Assembly (NCBI GenBank): GCA_012959525.1
Contig: DUDB01000080.1
Span: 122,130 to 186,129, forward strand
Source of the DNA: Planctomycetota bacterium
GTDB taxonomy: Bacteria; Planctomycetota; UBA1135; GCA-002686595
Direction: 5' to 3'
Length of the DNA: 64,000 bases
Shown: one piece after another, positions 36,195 to 45,445 of the stretch
How the letters are laid out: each line of letters opens with the position of its first letter
Numbering within the stretch: position 1 is the first letter of the stretch
Translations under genes and position numbers: made by a program
Notes under the pieces: model-generated
What the model was told of the DNA's origin: nothing
The model's input: the letters and a program-made list of their open reading frames with translations, nothing else
Database searches by the model: none

Positions 36195-36204
36195 TTGACG
36201 TCAA
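36195..36204. promoter_or_regulatory. Palindrome TTGACGTCAA in the 36.14-36.31 kb intergenic region
   Basis: A perfect 10-base palindrome about 50 bases upstream of the O-antigen ligase-like gene. On the minus strand TTGACG could also serve as a -35 element, but I find no -10 at the right spacing. Confidence 0.25.
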
Positions 36205-36305
36205 GCTGCCGCCCGACGCCTCACAGGGCCGATGACCCTCCGGTCCAGATGGGGGGCAAAATGGTGTAACGCGGTTGGGTCGGCAGTGGTCGCCCACGAG
36301 GGCTT

Positions 36306-37601
36306 CTACTCGCCCTTCAATCGCCGGCTGACAGCCTCGACGTCGCGCCACAGTCGAAGCGTGTTTCCCGACCAGAGCTTGCCAATCTGCTCCTCGCTGT
36401 AGCCACGACGGACTAGCTCGAGGGTCACGTTCAACGTCTCGGCCGCGGAGTTCCAACCCGTGACCCCTCCACCCCCGTCGAAGTCTGAACTGATGGCGAC
36501 GTGGTCTATCCCTATGACTTCCACGGCATGGTCGATGTGGTCGGCGAAGTCGGAGACGTTGGCGGGGGGATGGGCTGCTTCAATGGCGGCTACGCCTTCC
36601 TTGAAGAGGCGGCGCTTCTCGACGGCCTCGGGGGAATCCGAAATAGTCTCACCGCCGCGGCGGCGGGGATGATCGAGCTTCTCGCGCAGGGCGGCGATGG
36701 CGGCGCGCCTCTCATCGTCCCCCTTGACGTAGCTCTTGAAGGCTACGGTCTGAACGACCCCGCCCTTTGCGGCCAGGGCCCGGAGTTGTTCGTCGTCCAG
36801 GTTGCGGCCGTGGGGGAAGATGCCATCCACGGAAGAGTGGGAGGCGATCACGGGGGCCTTGGAGGCAGCCACGGCCTCCATCATGGTGGCCTTGGAGGAG
36901 TGTGAGACGTCCACCATGATGCCGTAGCGATTGAGCTCTGCGATGGCGCTTCGGCCCAGATCCGTGAGGCCGCCGTGCAGTGGCTCGATGGGAGTGTGAG
37001 AGTCGCCGAGCTGGCTGTGCCCGTTGTGGGCGATGCTCATGTAGCGCGCGCCCATGGCGTGGAACTCGGCGATTCGCGAGACGTCCGTACCCATGGCGAA
37101 TCCGTTCTCGATCCCGATGCAAGCCACGAGCTTGCCCGCCGCATGGAGGCGTTCCACATCGTCGGGCGTTCGTGCAAGACCGATGTGCTCGGGAAAGCGC
37201 CGGACCATTCGATGGATGGCATCAAACTTGTCCTGAGCCTGCTGAGCTGCACGTGCAAAGCCCTCTTCATTGAGCTTTCCCTGGCCCACGTAGACGATGA
37301 AGAAAGCCACGTCCAAGCCACCCGCGCGCATCTTGGGGAAGTCCACTTGGTTGGGGCCCTCAAGGGTGGGATCGTTGCGCAGGAGAAAACGCTCCTTCTC
37401 GCTGGGATCGCTCGGAACTTCCTCTGAAGCCAGGTCCGAGGATATGTCCTTGTGGGTGTCGAGAGTAATGACGCGGCCATGGATAGCCTTGGCCCTTGCG
37501 AGCAACTCAGCTTCGCTCTCGGCCTCCTGGGCTTGGGCACCCAATGCGGTGAGCAAGGCAAGTGCGGGTAGGAAACTACGGCGGGCCGTGGACAGGTGCA
37601 T
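36306..37601 (-). CDS. Secreted membrane-dipeptidase-like peptidase (family M19)
   Basis: A 431-residue exported zinc peptidase. ATG 37601 begins a clean signal peptide (ARRSFLPALALLTALGAQAQ); a longer reading adds 35 residues with no signal features that overlap the upstream terminator. Family M19 motifs are VITLDTHKDISS with the first metal ligands, IGIENGFAMG, YMSIAHNGHSQLGD, DVSHSSKATMM and the final HVAISSDFDGGGG. M19 enzymes hydrolyse dipeptides or related amides in the periplasm. It lies downstream of the serine protease gene, but a strong terminator separates them. Confidence 0.92.
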   Translation of the reverse strand: MHLSTARRSFLPALALLTALGAQAQEAESEAELLARAKAIHGRVITLDTHKDISSDLASEEVPSDPSEKERFLLRNDPTLEGPNQVDFPKMRAGGLDVAFFIVYVGQGKLNEEGFARAAQQAQDKFDAIHRMVRRFPEHIGLARTPDDVERLHAAGKLVACIGIENGFAMGTDVSRIAEFHAMGARYMSIAHNGHSQLGDSHTPIEPLHGGLTDLGRSAIAELNRYGIMVDVSHSSKATMMEAVAASKAPVIASHSSVDGIFPHGRNLDDEQLRALAAKGGVVQTVAFKSYVKGDDERRAAIAALREKLDHPRRRGGETISDSPEAVEKRRLFKEGVAAIEAAHPPANVSDFADHIDHAVEVIGIDHVAISSDFDGGGGVTGWNSAAETLNVTLELVRRGYSEEQIGKLWSGNTLRLWRDVEAVSRRLKGE

Positions 37602-37661
37602 GGGTCGGATTCCTCGTGGAGAGGGGACGCCTTCGCGTCCGGCTGGCGCTGGGGACACAAG

Positions 37662-37693
37662 AAAACCCGGCCGACCCGCGGGGGTCGGCCGGG
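37662..37693 (-). terminator. Rho-independent terminator after the serine protease gene
   Basis: CCCGGCCGACC (37666-37676) pairs with GGTCGGCCGGG (37683-37693), 11 perfect pairs around a six-base loop. On the minus strand the stem is followed by TTTTC. It lies 63 bases past the protease stop and ends that transcript before the M19 peptidase gene. Confidence 0.88.
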
Positions 37694-37755
37694 CGTGGAG
37701 GCTCATCCTACCGATCCCGCGCGAAGCGTGGGGTCGGTAATTGCGTGGAGGCCTA

Positions 37756-39294
37756 TCAGTTACAAGAAGCCACGGTCACGTCATCCACGTCTCCCCAGCC
37801 CTTATTCTGGTTGGAGTTCGTGCGGAATCGAATCTTGAAGTTGGAGTTGTTGTCTGCGCTCGATGGCAGCGAGAAGGTGGCTTGGCCCCAGCTCGTACCC
37901 GTTGCGTCTTCCAATGTCGTCCAGTTCGATCCGTTCCACCACTGGACCCGCATGCGCTCACCTGCGATCAGGTTCTTGGTCTTGCGCCAGTAGCTCACCG
38001 CGATGTTGGAGAGACCGGTCGTGTCCACGGCTCGCTCGATCCAGGTTTTGCGCTTCAGCCTTGCGCCCCAGTTGCCGGTCTTGCTCGCCCGCTTGCGGAT
38101 CTTGGCCTTCTTGTTCTGCACGACCCAACTACCCGTGAGGTAGTCGCCACTTTCAAACCCATCGGAGAAGATGGCATTTCCCGAGGCGCAGACGCCCTTG
38201 GGGGAAGAGATGGCATTCTGCAGGCCGCCGTGGTTGGCGCCCGTTCCCCAGTTGTTGCCACCCGTGCTACTGCAACCACCGTGTGTATGGATACCGACGG
38301 CGTCGCCGCTCTGTTCCCAAATCACAGGAGAGCCGGAGTTGCCTCCCTGGGTATCCGTCACGTAGCCCACGGTTGTGCCGCTCGAGTTCACGAAGGGTCC
38401 CACGTGGGTCTGCTGGGTTTGGTTGCGGACGCCGCTGTCCACGCCATAGCCCGTGATGCGGATGGTGTTGTTGCTCGTACCCGGCGGATTAACGACGTTG
38501 AACGCAGAGCCTTGCGCTTGATATGCAGTCAATCCGGTCGTGCTGTTGGGGAAGGTACCGAAGTACCCCCAGTCGTTGCCCACGCCCTGGCCTCCGTTGC
38601 TCTGAATGGAGGAGGAGTCCACCGCGTACTGGTCCTTCGGGGGAGGGTTGTTGAGGCCGCCGCCGGAGTTGGAGTTGGGTACGTTGAACTGCGCGACGGA
38701 GACGCCGGAGGTGCAATGGCCAGCAGTCAAGAAGCAGTGCGCGCAATCGTTGATCATCCAGCCGGTGCAGCCGATGGGAAGCAAGCGCGCGGCACGCGGG
38801 TCCGATGAGGGGACCCGGTCGTCGGTAGATCCGCACTGGGACGGGTCATCGGCAGGGGCGAGCCCCATGTCCAGGGCGCGCATCACCAGTCGCGAGCGCG
38901 TTCCAGGATCAGCCAACACCTCGACCTGCACGGATTCCCCGTTGAAGTAGGCGCTGGACTTCTGCCACTGATCCACGTGCGTCGTGTTCATCTCTTGCAC
39001 CGCACCGTCCTTGAAGGCCGTCATGCGCAGAATCGAACCCTGGCCCGGCACCTGGGGGTTGCGCCCCAAATTCACGTCCTGAAAGTAGAGCCTCATCCAC
39101 TCGGCCTGGGGCTGGTAGACCGTGAAGGAGATGGTGACGATGCGAGTGGAAGTGCGGTTTTCCACCCAGCCCGTGTCGTAAGCGTAGCTGACGGGGATTG
39201 ACGGGGGCGGGGCCTCTTGGGCAAGGGCTGTACCGCAGAGTGCGCCGATCAGGGCGAGAGGTGCAAAGGTGTGCTTGTTGATTCTGAATTGCAT
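37756..39294 (-). CDS. Secreted trypsin-like serine protease with C-terminal beta-sandwich domain
   Basis: A 512-residue exported protease. Signal peptide: FAPLALIGALCGTALAQ. The chymotrypsin-fold triad is visible: FLTAGHCTSG (His), GVGNDWGYFG (Asp) and TQGGNSGSPV (Ser). Several Cys suggest disulfides. After the protease domain there is IFSDGFESGDYLTGSW, then a domain running to RFRTNSNQNKGWGDVDDVTV that resembles a jelly-roll (MAM/concanavalin-like) binding module rich in Lys and Arg at its start (NKKAKIRKRASK). The DGFESGD link also occurs before C-terminal modules of secreted proteins in other bacteria. It probably works outside the cell. Confidence 0.9.
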   Translation of the reverse strand: MQFRINKHTFAPLALIGALCGTALAQEAPPPSIPVSYAYDTGWVENRTSTRIVTISFTVYQPQAEWMRLYFQDVNLGRNPQVPGQGSILRMTAFKDGAVQEMNTTHVDQWQKSSAYFNGESVQVEVLADPGTRSRLVMRALDMGLAPADDPSQCGSTDDRVPSSDPRAARLLPIGCTGWMINDCAHCFLTAGHCTSGVSVAQFNVPNSNSGGGLNNPPPKDQYAVDSSSIQSNGGQGVGNDWGYFGTFPNSTTGLTAYQAQGSAFNVVNPPGTSNNTIRITGYGVDSGVRNQTQQTHVGPFVNSSGTTVGYVTDTQGGNSGSPVIWEQSGDAVGIHTHGGCSSTGGNNWGTGANHGGLQNAISSPKGVCASGNAIFSDGFESGDYLTGSWVVQNKKAKIRKRASKTGNWGARLKRKTWIERAVDTTGLSNIAVSYWRKTKNLIAGERMRVQWWNGSNWTTLEDATGTSWGQATFSLPSSADNNSNFKIRFRTNSNQNKGWGDVDDVTVASCN

Positions 39295-39329
39295 GGGGGA
39301 GTGGCGGAATCAGTGAGAGGCAGATGGAA

Positions 39330-39349
39330 CCCCGGGGCAAGCCCCGGGG
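39330..39349 (-). terminator. GC-rich perfect hairpin downstream of the serine protease promoter region
   Basis: CCCCGGGGC-AA-GCCCCGGGG, a 9-pair self-complementary stem between the end of the M14/BPL_N gene (39454) and the start of the protease gene (39294). It probably terminates the former, although no T-run follows. Confidence 0.45.
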
Positions 39350-39453
39350 ACGACGCATGCAGGATGCCAGACTCCTGGGACGAGCGGGGGGAAGAATCGG
39401 TTCCGCCCATCCTCGCTTCGCTAGGGCCTCGCCAGGGGCCTCTTTCTGAGCCA

Positions 39454-40965
39454 CTACTGACCGTCGCCCGCCAACCAGACGAGGGAGTTGTGCAGAAGGG
39501 CGTGCAGCCCGTCGGTCTTCTCCGGATGGGGGCTGAAGGCCATGGCTCGACCTTGGCCGAACGACGAGCGTATCGCAGCCGCCGTGCTGGGCATGATGCC
39601 CTTGGGCGCTCCGTTCTCGGCGACCTCCCCCCGGTAGACAAGCAGGGCATGGAAATCCGGTAGCTCGTCCACCTCACCGGGTTGGAATATGGGCCCGTTG
39701 GCGTACTGGATTTCAAAAAGCTGCCTTCCCTGGGCCGAGCTCCCGCTTGCAAGGGTGCGTTTGCCCAGCGAGGTCCATTCCACGTCGACGCTGCCGACCC
39801 CGCGACGCCAGTGCTTGCGATCAATCACCTGCGCATCAAGCAAGCCCAGGGACCAATCGTAGTTGCAGGCGGCCAGGTAGGCGCCAGCGCAAACGCCCAG
39901 ATAGCCGCCGCCGGCGCGCACGAAGGCGACCTCTTGCGCCCGGCCTTCTACTCCCAGCGCCTTCGCTTGGGCGCTTCCCGAGCCGCCGGGGTGGACCACA
40001 ACGTCGAACTGGGACAGGACTCCTGCGCGCACATCTGGGCCGCCAATCCGGCGAACAACACAGCCGGCTTGGCCTTCAAGCACGCTGCGCATCGTGCCTG
40101 CTGCGCCCTTGCCCGTACCCGACCCGTCAAAGACCGCGACCCGTATGGTGTCGGGAGCCATTCCCGGGCCAATAACGGTGGCGGCCGGGCTGGGCTGCAT
40201 TCCAAGCTCTTTCAGAAGGGTGTGGACCAAGAGCCGATGTTGACGCACACGGTGGGAGAGCGCATGCGACTTGGTCGTCGTCTCGACGATCATCGATCGC
40301 ACCCCCGCCTTCTCCCAGGCCGCTCGGGCAAGGCTCCCAGCGACGGGGCTGCGCAGCCGATCAAACCGTTGGCCCGGCTCCTCGATTGTTGCGTCGACAG
40401 CGGCGATCAGCTTCAGGGCCAGCTTTTCGGCACGTTCATCCGCGCAATGGATGACGCTGCTCCCGACGCTCTTGGGATTGGTGCGGTGGAAATCGAAGCC
40501 CTCGTGGAGATCGACCACCCAGGCCGGATCGTGCTTCTCAAGCAGGCCCCAAAGTGCAGCGGCGATGCCTTCCGAAGGATTGCCATCCAAGGGGAACTGT
40601 CGGTTTAGATCCCCGGCATTCCCCAGCATTCCTGGGGTCCGGCGTTGTTCGGCCTCCAACGCCAAGACGTTGGCGCGTGGAACGACGACAAGTTGGCCGC
40701 GCCCTATGGACCAGGAGGTGATCTGCTCAGCGGCCGAAGCGCCAGAGGGTTCATTGCCGTGCATGCCTCCCACGATCACGACAGTGGGGCCAGGCTCTGG
40801 CGCGGTCAGAATCCAGCAGGGCGTCTCGGCTCTGGTTCCCTCCGCGAGAATAGAGATCCGCGGTGCTTCCCGCCTAGATTCTTGTGCAGGAGTCTGGGCC
40901 GTGGCTGCGGGCAGGCAGGCCGAAGCCAGCATCCACAGCCCAAAGACGCGCGCGGCATGCAACAT
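39454..40965 (-). CDS. Exported fusion of an M14/AstE-like zinc hydrolase and a BPL_N amidotransferase-like domain
   Basis: A 503-residue protein with signal peptide and two domains. Residues 36-250 look like a zinc carboxypeptidase/desuccinylase-type hydrolase: VVIVGGMHGNEPSG with ligands H69 and E72, WVVDLHEGFDFH with H154, and MIVETTTKSHAL with the expected catalytic Glu. Residues 272-503 match the BPL_N class I glutamine-amidotransferase-like fold: IRVAVFDGSGTGKGA, FDVVVHPGGSGSAQAKALG and YLGVCAGAYLAACNYDWSLG with a nucleophile-like Cys, ending with FGQGRAMAFSPHPEKT. Both domains are metabolite or peptide hydrolase folds. The pairing is unusual, and the substrate is unknown. Confidence 0.78.
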   Translation of the reverse strand: MLHAARVFGLWMLASACLPAATAQTPAQESRREAPRISILAEGTRAETPCWILTAPEPGPTVVIVGGMHGNEPSGASAAEQITSWSIGRGQLVVVPRANVLALEAEQRRTPGMLGNAGDLNRQFPLDGNPSEGIAAALWGLLEKHDPAWVVDLHEGFDFHRTNPKSVGSSVIHCADERAEKLALKLIAAVDATIEEPGQRFDRLRSPVAGSLARAAWEKAGVRSMIVETTTKSHALSHRVRQHRLLVHTLLKELGMQPSPAATVIGPGMAPDTIRVAVFDGSGTGKGAAGTMRSVLEGQAGCVVRRIGGPDVRAGVLSQFDVVVHPGGSGSAQAKALGVEGRAQEVAFVRAGGGYLGVCAGAYLAACNYDWSLGLLDAQVIDRKHWRRGVGSVDVEWTSLGKRTLASGSSAQGRQLFEIQYANGPIFQPGEVDELPDFHALLVYRGEVAENGAPKGIMPSTAAAIRSSFGQGRAMAFSPHPEKTDGLHALLHNSLVWLAGDGQ

Positions 40966-41009
40966 GATCTGGATCTACCCTCTGGCTCCTCGGGTTTCCC
41001 CGCAGAGCA

Positions 41010-42314
41010 CTAGGACATCAACCCCTTGACCTTGTCGGGCTTGTAGCCGGGGAAGAAATCGCGCGGCACCTCGAAGTCCATGTGCCTGCGCAACACTTCG
41101 TAGAAGACGTCACGGAAATCAGTCGTCACGTCCAGGTCGCGCGCCTCGTAGAGGTCGTCATCATCCAAGCCGTTCCACTTGCCCAGGACCTTGCCACCTT
41201 CCACGCCGCCGCCCATGACGAGCATCATGCCACCGTGGCCATGATCCGTGCCGTAGTTGCCGTTCTCCCGACAGGTGCGACCGAACTCGCTCATGACCAT
41301 GACGGTTGTGTTCTCCAGGTGCGGGCCCAGGTCCGTCATGAAGGCCGCCAGGGAGCCGCCCAGGTTGGTCAGCCGATTGGCCATGTTGCCCTCGCTACCC
41401 CCCTGGTTCGAGTGTGTGTCCCATCCGCCGATGTCCAAAGCGGCGACCTCGAACCCCTCATCGGCGCGAATGACGCGCGCCACGTCCTTGAGCTTGTCCC
41501 CGAGGGAGCCGCCCGGGTAGCGCACCTTGCCCGAGTTGGTGGAGTCGTTCACGATCTCTCGGAAGCGCTTCATGGTGGCCATGGTGTTGCGGCCGGTCTC
41601 GTACACGATGCCTCCCTTCGTCTTAGCGGTTGAGACCCCAGCATTCATGCCATCGTCGGCCATGTTGCCGTAGAGAGGGCCAAACATGGCTAGGGTGGCG
41701 TCGTCGTTTAGGACGCGCCTGGAGGGCACGGCCAGGACCGCGTGCGGGCCGCGCAGTGAGCGGGGCAGTAGGCCCTGCATGGCCAATGCACGGAGGATGT
41801 TGGCCTTTTCGGCTTCACCGCGCCGTGGCTTGCGCGCATCGTGGGAGAGGGCGAGGTAACGGTTCAACCATCCATCGTGCACGGTTCGCAGGCCGGGGGC
41901 GGCGCGCTCCATGAAGTCCTGCGCGTCAAAGTGGCTGCGAGTGGAGTGCGGTGAGCCAACGCAAACTATGGGCGTCAGCTGCTCCGCTTCCCAGAACGGC
42001 ATCAAATCCGCCAGCGCAGGATGCAAGCCGAACTTCTTGTCCAACTTGAGGGCGCCGCCCTCGCTGTCCGGGGGCGGGATGGCCAGGGTGGGTCTGATGT
42101 CGTAGTAGCGCTTCGTGCCGTACGGCACCACGATGTTCATGGCGTCGGCACCACCGCGCAGGAAAATGGTGACCAGTGCGGGCAGCGGTCCGTCTTTAGC
42201 GCGCGGTTGCAAGCAGGCGGCGCCGAACGAATCCAACGAAGCAAGGGGCAGGCTCGCGAGGCTGACGCCCGTGGTCTGGAGTAGGCGGCGGCGGCTTATG
42301 GAGTGATGTGTCAT
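41010..42314 (-). CDS. DUF1501 protein (paired with DUF1800)
   Basis: A 434-residue exported protein of the DUF1501 family. Tat-like N-terminus SRRRLLQTTGVSLASLPLAS. Key blocks are ALVTIFLRGGADAMNIVVPY, VCVGSPHSTRSHFDAQDFM, DIGGWDTHSNQGG and VMVMSEFGRTCRENGNYGTD followed by HGHGGMMLVMGGG. The Asp/His-rich blocks suggest a metal site as in alkaline-phosphatase-fold relatives. It lies 27 bases downstream of the DUF1800 gene and is presumably cotranscribed. The gene at 32.99 kb is of the same family but belongs to a different branch and operon. Confidence 0.92.
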   Translation of the reverse strand: MTHHSISRRRLLQTTGVSLASLPLASLDSFGAACLQPRAKDGPLPALVTIFLRGGADAMNIVVPYGTKRYYDIRPTLAIPPPDSEGGALKLDKKFGLHPALADLMPFWEAEQLTPIVCVGSPHSTRSHFDAQDFMERAAPGLRTVHDGWLNRYLALSHDARKPRRGEAEKANILRALAMQGLLPRSLRGPHAVLAVPSRRVLNDDATLAMFGPLYGNMADDGMNAGVSTAKTKGGIVYETGRNTMATMKRFREIVNDSTNSGKVRYPGGSLGDKLKDVARVIRADEGFEVAALDIGGWDTHSNQGGSEGNMANRLTNLGGSLAAFMTDLGPHLENTTVMVMSEFGRTCRENGNYGTDHGHGGMMLVMGGGVEGGKVLGKWNGLDDDDLYEARDLDVTTDFRDVFYEVLRRHMDFEVPRDFFPGYKPDKVKGLMS

Positions 42315-42341
42315 GGCTGAGACCCAGAGGTGTGGCGCGCG

Positions 42342-43895
42342 TTACTGCTTTTGGAAATCGGGAGAGCCGAGGATGATGCTGATCAAGGCGGGCGCGAGCT
42401 CATCCACGTGGCTGTTGTAGCCCAGTTCGATGTACTCGCGCAGCGTCTTGCCCAGGGCGGAGCGTGTCTCGCCTGCAGCACCGGACGGAAGAAAGCGCTC
42501 GAGCAAGAGGCCGTTCCAGGTTGCGGGCTCGGAGTCCTTGAGCTCGTCGAAGATCGCTGGCGAGACCTTTACGCCGTCGACCTTGCCTTGCAGCAAGTCC
42601 CTGGAGAACTTCCACCGCACGGCGAAAGCCCCGGGGTCCAGCCAGGCCTCGGCCTGGTCGTAGTAGCCCGTGGGATCTTTGCACAGGTAGAGCCGTTCGT
42701 TCATGGCCCCCAGAGCGGCGTGAATTTGCGAGCAGTCGTCGATCTCCGCGTCGGTAGCCCGCAAGGCGCTGACCACGAACTCGAAGGGCCGCTTGAATTT
42801 GGCGCGAATGTTGCGCGGGGCGTAGAACTCCTCGTCCGTGGCGATGGCCCGGTAGACCTTGCGGAGATCCCCCTTGGTCTTGCGGAACACTGCGGCAATC
42901 CGCGCCACCATTTTCTCGTCAGGTGAGTCATTTACCAGATGCCGGCAGAGCTTCCAGGCGATGAACTCGGACGTGCCCTTGTGACCGACCAATATGTCCA
43001 GGAGCTCCTCGCCCTCCGCCAGAGGTTTCTTGGTGTTCTCCTTGATTGTCTTACGAAGGATCTTCTTGTTTCCACCCGCATGCATGTTGTCGCTGAAGCG
43101 GAACCCGAGCGGCTTGGTGCCGTCGTTCTCAATAGTCCAGCCCGTCAGGGTGCGCGCAACAGACTCCACGTCGGCCTGGGTGTAGTAGTTGTCCACTCCT
43201 AGGGTGTGTAGTTCGAGCAGCTCGCGAGCGTAGTTCTCATTCAGGCCACGCTGTGCGGCGATGTCGCTTGCCTGCTCACCCTGTTCTTTCGACCGCGTCT
43301 GCTGCCGCACTCGCAGTTCAACCTGCTTGAGTTCCGCTTTCGTGGGGGGGCGGCGGGAGACGGCATTGTCGAGATAATCGAGCATGGCCGGGTGCTTGGC
43401 GCTGGCCGAGAGCATGTCGCCGAAGGAGCCGAAGACCCGGTTGCGGATCACCTCTCGCTCGTACTCCGTGGCGAAGTAACGCACGCGACCGACGTCCGTC
43501 GCCACCGTGAAGTGATTGCGGAAGAAGTCGCTGGCCACTTCCTTGACCTGATCCTCGCCGTAGACCGCCTGCAGCAAGACGGCATCTCGCAGCTCCGTAG
43601 CGGGCACGTTGCGCAGCCGCTGCCTACGCCGGCGTTCCTCCTGACTGAGGTTGTCCGGGGTGGGCAGGACGTACTCGTCCATGACCTCCCGGTTGGTCAG
43701 GGCGTAGGACCCCAGCTTGACCAACTTGCGTGTCAGTCGCCGGTCTGGCAGAGCGCGCCCTTCAAGCTGCTTGTCCAGCCACTTCTCCGGGCCGATCTCC
43801 GTGACCTCTTTCAGGAGGGCGGGTGTGGGGCCGAGCGAGAATCTGTTCAGGAAGTGGTGGGCGCGGCGGCGGTCGTCTAGGAACGGGCTGGACAT
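42342..43895 (-). CDS. DUF1800 protein
   Basis: A 517-residue DUF1800-family protein. Family features are AHHFLNRFSLGPTPALLKEV at the N-terminus, VASDFFRNHFTVATDVGRVR, NENYARELLELHTLGVDNYY, VARTLTGWTIEND and CRHLVNDSPDEKMVARIAAV. DUF1800 proteins regularly pair with DUF1501 genes, as here, but neither has a known reaction. No signal peptide is evident, so it may be exported with its Tat-dependent partner or act inside. An inverted repeat lies 30-50 bases upstream. Confidence 0.92.
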   Translation of the reverse strand: MSSPFLDDRRRAHHFLNRFSLGPTPALLKEVTEIGPEKWLDKQLEGRALPDRRLTRKLVKLGSYALTNREVMDEYVLPTPDNLSQEERRRRQRLRNVPATELRDAVLLQAVYGEDQVKEVASDFFRNHFTVATDVGRVRYFATEYEREVIRNRVFGSFGDMLSASAKHPAMLDYLDNAVSRRPPTKAELKQVELRVRQQTRSKEQGEQASDIAAQRGLNENYARELLELHTLGVDNYYTQADVESVARTLTGWTIENDGTKPLGFRFSDNMHAGGNKKILRKTIKENTKKPLAEGEELLDILVGHKGTSEFIAWKLCRHLVNDSPDEKMVARIAAVFRKTKGDLRKVYRAIATDEEFYAPRNIRAKFKRPFEFVVSALRATDAEIDDCSQIHAALGAMNERLYLCKDPTGYYDQAEAWLDPGAFAVRWKFSRDLLQGKVDGVKVSPAIFDELKDSEPATWNGLLLERFLPSGAAGETRSALGKTLREYIELGYNSHVDELAPALISIILGSPDFQKQ

Positions 43896-43926
43896 GGTCC
43901 GGGTCTGGGGGGGGCTCTAGGGTTCG

Positions 43927-43946
43927 CTGGATTCTGGAAAATCCAG
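43927..43946. promoter_or_regulatory. Inverted repeat upstream of the DUF1800/DUF1501 operon
   Basis: CTGGATT (43927-43933) and AATCCAG (43940-43946), 7 perfect pairs with a six-base spacer, lie about 30 bases from the DUF1800 start and in the divergent region shared with the glutamine-synthetase-like gene. It could be an operator or a leader hairpin. Confidence 0.4.
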
Positions 43947-44060
43947 TCTACCGTTGGGACCGGATTGACGGTGTTTCGCTCTTGTGTGCCTTATAGCCCC
44001 TTTTGCGGAGCCGCCTAGGGGCCCTTTGGCGGGGTATGCTAGCCAACAGGAATTGCTTCC

Positions 44061-45440
44061 ATGAGTCACGAAGAAGGCATGCTGAGTTTGGACGACCTGC
44101 GTCGCTGCGTGGCGGAGGGGGTGATCGATACGGTCGATGTGGCCTTCACGGACCACTACGGTCGGTTGATGGGCAAGACCTACGATGCGGGATTCTTCTT
44201 GGAGGAGGTAGGGGGAGGCGAGGCCCACGCCTGTGACTACCTGCTGACCGTGGACATGGACATGGAGCCCATTCCCGGTTTTGAGTTCGCCAACTGGGAG
44301 AAGGGCTACGGGGACCTGCATCTTGCGCCCGATCTCGAGAGTCTGCGCGTGCTCAGCTGGCGCGAGGCGACCGCACTGGTGCTTTGCGATGTTGTGGCAG
44401 GGGAAGAAAAGGAACTGGTGTCGGTTGCCCCACGCTCCGCGTTGAGGACCCAGCTGGAGCGCGCCGATGCCATGGGGCTGCAAACTTCAGGAGCTTCCGA
44501 GCTGGAGTTCTTTGTCTACGAGGACAGCTACCGGGAGGCCGCCAAGGCCAACTGGCACGGTCTCACTCCGAGCAGCTCGGTGATCCAGGATTACAACCTG
44601 TTGTATGCCAGCCGAGACGAACACCTGATTGGCGCCATGCGCCGCCACCTGGCCGCTTCGGGTGTGCCCGTGGAGAACAGCAAGGGCGAGTGGGGGCTCG
44701 GCCAGCACGAGCTCAACATCCGGCACTGCGAGCTACTCGCCATGGCGGACCGCCACGTGGTGTACAAGCAGTGCGCAAAAGACTTGGCCGACCAGCTGGG
44801 CCAGAGCCTGACCTTCATGGCCAAACCCCACGCCGGTGGGGCGGGCTCCAGCTGTCACGTGCACCTCTCTTTATGGCGCGATGGTCAGAATGCCTTTGCC
44901 GGGGAGGGCGACCTTGAGGGCATCCGTTGCAGTGACGAGTTCCGCTGGTTCTTGGGTGGCTGGATGGGACACCTTCCCGAGCTGATGGCCCTCTATGCGC
45001 CCACGGTCAATTCCTACAAGCGTTTCCAATCGGGATCATGGGCGCCCACCAGTGCGGCGTGGAGCTACGACAACCGCACGGCGGGTTTCCGCGTGGTGGG
45101 CAGCGGTCCGTCCCTGCGCATTGAGTGCCGCGTCCCCGGTGCCGACTGCAATCCCTACCTTGTGTTTGCGGCCGCCTTGGCTGCGGGCCTGGATGGCATC
45201 GCCCAGAAAACGGAACCCGAGCCCATGTTCCGCGGAGATGTCTACAAGGCGGAGAACCAGACCGCCTTGCCGGTCCGCCTTGAACAGGCCGTGGAGCGCT
45301 TCGAGTCCAGCGACTTCACACGGGCGGCCTTCGGTGACGCGATGGTGGACCACTACTCCCACTTCCTGCGCAACGAACAAGCGGCTTACGACGCGGCAGT
45401 GACGGACTGGGAACGGCGTCGCTACTTCGAGCAGATCTGA
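44061..45440 (+). CDS. Glutamine-synthetase-family gamma-glutamyl ligase (PuuA/GlnA-like)
   Basis: A 459-residue cytoplasmic ATP-dependent ligase. The N-terminal beta-grasp domain reads VDVAFTDHYGRLMGKTYDAG. The catalytic domain includes SELEFFVYED, QHELNIRHC, KPHAGGAGSSCHVHLSLW, TVNSYKRFQSG and SLRIECRVPGADCNPYLVFA. It aligns best by eye with the PuuA/glutamylamine-synthetase branch rather than GlnA, since the adenylylation Tyr region and GlnA spacing are absent. The C26 hydrolase gene begins five bases downstream, a pairing typical of glutamylated-amine breakdown. It would attach glutamate to an amine substrate, not identified. Confidence 0.87.
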   Translation: MSHEEGMLSLDDLRRCVAEGVIDTVDVAFTDHYGRLMGKTYDAGFFLEEVGGGEAHACDYLLTVDMDMEPIPGFEFANWEKGYGDLHLAPDLESLRVLSWREATALVLCDVVAGEEKELVSVAPRSALRTQLERADAMGLQTSGASELEFFVYEDSYREAAKANWHGLTPSSSVIQDYNLLYASRDEHLIGAMRRHLAASGVPVENSKGEWGLGQHELNIRHCELLAMADRHVVYKQCAKDLADQLGQSLTFMAKPHAGGAGSSCHVHLSLWRDGQNAFAGEGDLEGIRCSDEFRWFLGGWMGHLPELMALYAPTVNSYKRFQSGSWAPTSAAWSYDNRTAGFRVVGSGPSLRIECRVPGADCNPYLVFAAALAAGLDGIAQKTEPEPMFRGDVYKAENQTALPVRLEQAVERFESSDFTRAAFGDAMVDHYSHFLRNEQAAYDAAVTDWERRRYFEQI

Positions 45441-45445
45441 GCGCG

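Noticed and set aside
36195..36204. TTGACG as the -35 of a promoter for the O-antigen ligase-like gene
   Set aside because: No -10 hexamer lies at 16-18 bases on the minus strand; only the palindrome was kept.
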